From assembly GCA_013368315.1 (NCBI GenBank), contig JAACJM010000017.1:186001-250000 (forward strand): a stretch of 64,000 nucleotides of DNA, written 5' to 3'. This DNA comes from Tetrapyrgos nigripes (Eukaryota > Basidiomycota > Agaricomycetes > Agaricales > Campanellaceae). Within the stretch, counting starts at the first letter, position 1, and every line of letters begins with the position of its first letter. Under the pieces are notes generated by a model, which was given only the letters and a program-made list of their open reading frames with translations, made no database searches and was not told the origin of the DNA. A program made the position numbers and the translations under genes. This document shows positions 60,703 through 64,000 of this stretch, piece by piece.

Positions 60703-63547
60703 CTATACAATGGATTTGATCAACATCCCCTCCAACCTGTGGTACTCTGGCACAATCGCCGCATATGCAAGGAAGGAATCTAAATCGGGTTCTGCGACCT
60801 TTGCCAATCCCAGCTGAGCTTCCGAATCTCCAGTCTGCAACGCGACGACAGGCGTTAGTGGCGTAGGCGCAGTACCACTGGATGCATTTCCTCCTTGTGC
60901 AGTTTGTTGACCTTGCTGACCCTGTTGCTGCCCCTGCCCAAACCCACTCCCATTAGCACCCAGCCCAATCCCACTCAACCCCAAATCCGAAGTCGCCCCA
61001 CCAAGTCCAGACATCGCTGACATACTCGCAGCAATCGAAGGCGAATACATCCCTCCACCAATAATCCCTGGGGGAACGTTCACACTCAACCCTTGATTCC
61101 TCTCCATCTCCGCAATCTCACTTTCTTCCTCTTCTACCAAGACACTATTTCCAAGTCCACCACGTATAGATCCATAAGGAGTCGAAGCGCCACTACCCAT
61201 CATCCCATGCCCACCAATCCCCATCCCAATCGACCCACCCAACCCAGCAATCCCAGTCCCAGTTCCAGAACTCGTCAACCCAGACCCAGGTACCGCTCCC
61301 GAACCAGCACCCAACGGAACACCAACCTGACTCTGCGGTTGTCCAGAAATCAACGTCGCACCTCCACTAGGTAGCATCCCATTCACATTGGTTCTAGCCC
61401 AAACACCGCCGCTCATGACCCATCTTCTTCCAAACAGCCTTCTGACTTCGTCTTCGTAGGCTCCTAGACCTCCTTTGCCTTGGACACCTGTGGGATTGGC
61501 TAGAGTTGTTAAACCGTAGCTTCGTTCCGAACCAGACCAGCCTGGGGATCCTCTTCCTGATGCGCTGGATGCACTAGATGGTGTACCGGGTGCACCACCC
61601 GAAACTGGGTCTTTACCCCAGACCCATCTCGCAACGTACGCTGCTCCGAGAGAAGCTCGTGAAGGGTAACCTTGGGCAGGAGCATTCCGGTGTGGAATCG
61701 CCTGGGCAGAGTCGACTTGGGTAGAAGGAACGTAGACTGGCGCATTGAATATATCTCCAACCAGGTTTGCTACACTAGGGAAGTTGGCTGCAGCACCTGT
61801 TGTGAAGATTCTGCTAGGGAGAGGTACATGGTCGTATGGATCAAAGGATAATCCAAGAGAAGCCGAAAGATTGGGCGCGGGTGGTTGAAGCAGTGGGATT
61901 GTACCCGTTGCTGTTCGTATCAGGGGAGGAGGGGTAGCACTGGCGCTACCGGGAGCAGTGTTGGCGTTGGTCGCCGTTCCTTTTCTAGAGCCTAAAACCC
62001 CAGTAGCGATCATCTTGCTCCACTTGATCCTGAAAGACAATACTTGACTTTCTAACAAACACCGAGGGTTTGCTCGAAGGTCTCGGAATTCGCTGACTTT
62101 GATGCCTGTTTCGAAGCGGTAGATTCCTTTGACGTGGGAGAAGGGATAGGGATCTCCTTGGAGATGCCAGAATGAGAAGAGTTTGTCGTCCAGACCGATG
62201 GACCCTCCCGGTGGAACAATAGCCACCAGACGATCAAATGCACTCCAGCTCTTGGTATACATATCCCTCACCAACGCACGAGGAACATCAGCATTCCTAC
62301 TCGTCAGCACAGCAATATATCTCCTTTTCTCACCCTGCTCCTGTGCAGGATGAGGATAAAGGTTGTACAACCTCGTAGGAAGATAATGCTGAGCGGGCGT
62401 CATCAATGTATCCATCGGCCCAAACGTCAAAACCACATCCGATGGAGAAGGGCAGATGGACAAATAAGTTGCCAGATAATCAGACGTGAAACTCGTAACG
62501 ATCGTATCGGGGTCGAACCCAAAGCGTTCGACGAGGTATCGGGAGATGTTGCCAACTTTTCTTCCACCGCCAGAAGCGTCGACTTCACCTAACCATCCAC
62601 GGACGCGTCGGCCTTCTTCTCGACTGCCACCGACGATGTCCAAGACTCCTTCGTCCCAGTAACCTTGGCCACCGGCGGTGTGACCACCGTGGACCCATAA
62701 GCCGGTTGTGCAAGCTTCGGCTTCACCCATGGGGACCCATTTACCACTCATGAGACTAGCCATGAAGGCAGAGGCGAGTTGGATACGACCTGTACGATGC
62801 CAGACTTCTTGTGGCCAGCTTTCGCGAACGCGGAGAAGTTGGGCAGCAACGAGAGAGGCAGAAGCACTAGTGCCTACGCGGGCAGCCATGTGGTCTGGAC
62901 CGCCAAGAAGGGCTTCGATAGCAAGAGCATGGGTATGAGACGAGGTATCCTGAGCGATAGGAGTGTTGGGTAAAGAGAATGAAGGTGATGGAAAATGCGT
63001 CTGTAGTGCCAAATGAGGATCCAGAGATGATAAAGATGGGACTGTTGTAGATTTCCACCAAACGAGAGCGTGCTGCCAAAAACACGGTCAAGAAAATACG
63101 GGAAATTTTCAGAAAAAGAGGGCATACCTGGGCAGCACCTCCAATCGATTTTATCTTTGTCAGGTCATGGTTCCTCGACAACTTGAGCAGTAGGGAGTCT
63201 AAAGGAAGAGCACGTGTAAGGAGATCACAGCCACACCAAAAAAAATTGCCTCCGTCTCGCCAGTGTACGTACCAAGGCCTTTGATCCACATCTCTACTGG
63301 CGTTGTGTACGCCTCTCCAGGCGATGTGAAGATACCTCCCGTTGTCCTGCGCGTTGACCGCTCATGAACAATCAGAAATCCAATCAAGCACCACAACATT
63401 AACGCACTGGTACTCAGACAGCTCAGTGTCAAAATCGACCGACTCCACCCCTACCAACTCTAGGTTCTCGTCTACCAACGATGCTCTTAGCTGATCTGTA
63501 GCCAGCTCCAGACCCAAAAACATCGCGGGCCCCTGCTTTGGAGGCAT
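60703..63547 (-). CDS. D-xylulokinase (FGGY family) with Gly-rich insert
   Basis: The enzyme phosphorylates D-xylulose to xylulose 5-phosphate for the pentose phosphate pathway. Four N-terminal exons give FLGLELATDQLRASLVDE, GGIFTSPGEAYTTPVEMWIK, KIKSIGGAAQ and the catalytic-region HALVWW block. The main exon has HMAARVGTSASASLVAAQ, ACTTGLWVH, GYWDEGVLDIVGGSREEG and FTTGAAANFPSVANLVGDIFNAPVYVP, the conserved FGGY C-terminal ATP-binding part. Between VARWVWGKDP and the C-terminal helix (PDLDSFLAYAAIVPEYHRLE) sit about 250 residues of Gly/Ser-rich sequence (for example GIGGHGMMGSGAS). A smaller insert follows FRIKWSKMIATGVLG. The whole protein is about 880 aa against the usual 550-620. The inserts are in frame and open, so they may be translated. 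Confidence 0.9.
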
Positions 63548-64000
63548 TTTTGAACGGAATTATTGGAAGGAAGTAAGATAGACGAGATACGGAGTACGTG
63601 GATTGACTGTCGCTATTGGGCGAGCAGAACGCTGAGAACGTTGATATCGATCTTCGGGGTCGTCGTTTCGTAGGATGTCAGGCTTGCTTCAAGGAGCGTT
63701 CCGTAACTGCGTGAGCAGGTAAAAAGGCAAGGAAAAACGGTTTCAATTCTGATCCATCAACACTTCGCATTACCTAATCTCCTCTGCATGCGCCCTCTAA
63801 TCTGCGCTCTGGTGCTCTTGGTTCCTCTGCTCTGCTGTTCGACGTCCATGCTTGTGAAAAAAGGAGTGTAATACCAGCATGAGATTGGAAAGGAACCAAG
63901 AAATTAGCCCAGATATCTTAGACTGAGTGCTGTGCATAATCCGGCATTATACCGCCGGCACCGGGATTGCGGAAAACGGAGAGAAGTCATATGGGGTTAT
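63548..64000. other. Terminal intergenic region
   Basis: This is the xylulokinase promoter side. A 27-codon hydrophobic frame on the plus strand (63788-63871) is not supported further. No other feature is recognised before the window ends. Confidence 0.5.

Noticed and set aside
63788..63871. 27-codon hydrophobic peptide resembling a signal sequence
   Set aside because: It is too short, ends in a stop and no downstream exon is visible before the window ends.

Overview
The window looks like nuclear DNA from a basidiomycete fungus, probably an Agaricomycete. The coding genes carry many short introns of about 50-80 nt with GT..AG ends. The gene set is eukaryotic: NUP84, a Topors-type RING/RS protein, a homeodomain factor, PMS1, xylulokinase, a divergent G-protein alpha subunit and expanded F-box paralogues. 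The class is inferred from gene style, not proven.

Layout. Bases 1-8430 are a gene-poor, AT-rich, CpG-poor island of decayed repeats. It contains a 3.3-kb hAT-like element (1853-5187) with a second hAT-type element nested inside it (4463-4936), a 180-bp tandem repeat, a possible LTR edge and a fragment of a CAP/PR-1 gene. Bases 8434-13779 are a back-to-back tandem duplication of a secreted FAD-linked oxidase gene. Each copy carries a transposon insertion that the other lacks: a 388-bp hAT-like MITE on a splice donor in copy 1, and a palindromic hairpin element just upstream of copy 2. Bases 14331-23323 hold NUP84 (minus), a divergently transcribed Topors-like E3 ligase (plus) and a homeodomain gene (minus). 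Bases 23324-33857 are mostly empty apart from one conserved fungal gene of unknown function (26228-28508), a 1.2-kb near-palindrome (30167-31376) and another inverted repeat.

From 33858 to the end the window is gene-dense: a four-helix membrane protein, two paralogous F-box/zinc-finger genes flanking an antiparallel ankyrin gene, an SDR oxidoreductase, a short phospholipase D, a TA-flanked MITE, a G-alpha-like GTPase with an altered switch II, an acetamidase/formamidase with a GC-AG first intron, a tiny Pmp3-type membrane protein, the mismatch-repair endonuclease PMS1 and a xylulokinase with a long Gly-rich insert.

No bacterial-style operon or novel multi-gene system is evident. The most informative structures are the transposon/duplication layer in the first 14 kb, the long inverted repeat near 30-31 kb, the G-alpha variant and a 12-nt micro-exon in the homeobox. 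All exon boundaries were read by eye from splice consensus and frame continuity and were not tested against transcripts.
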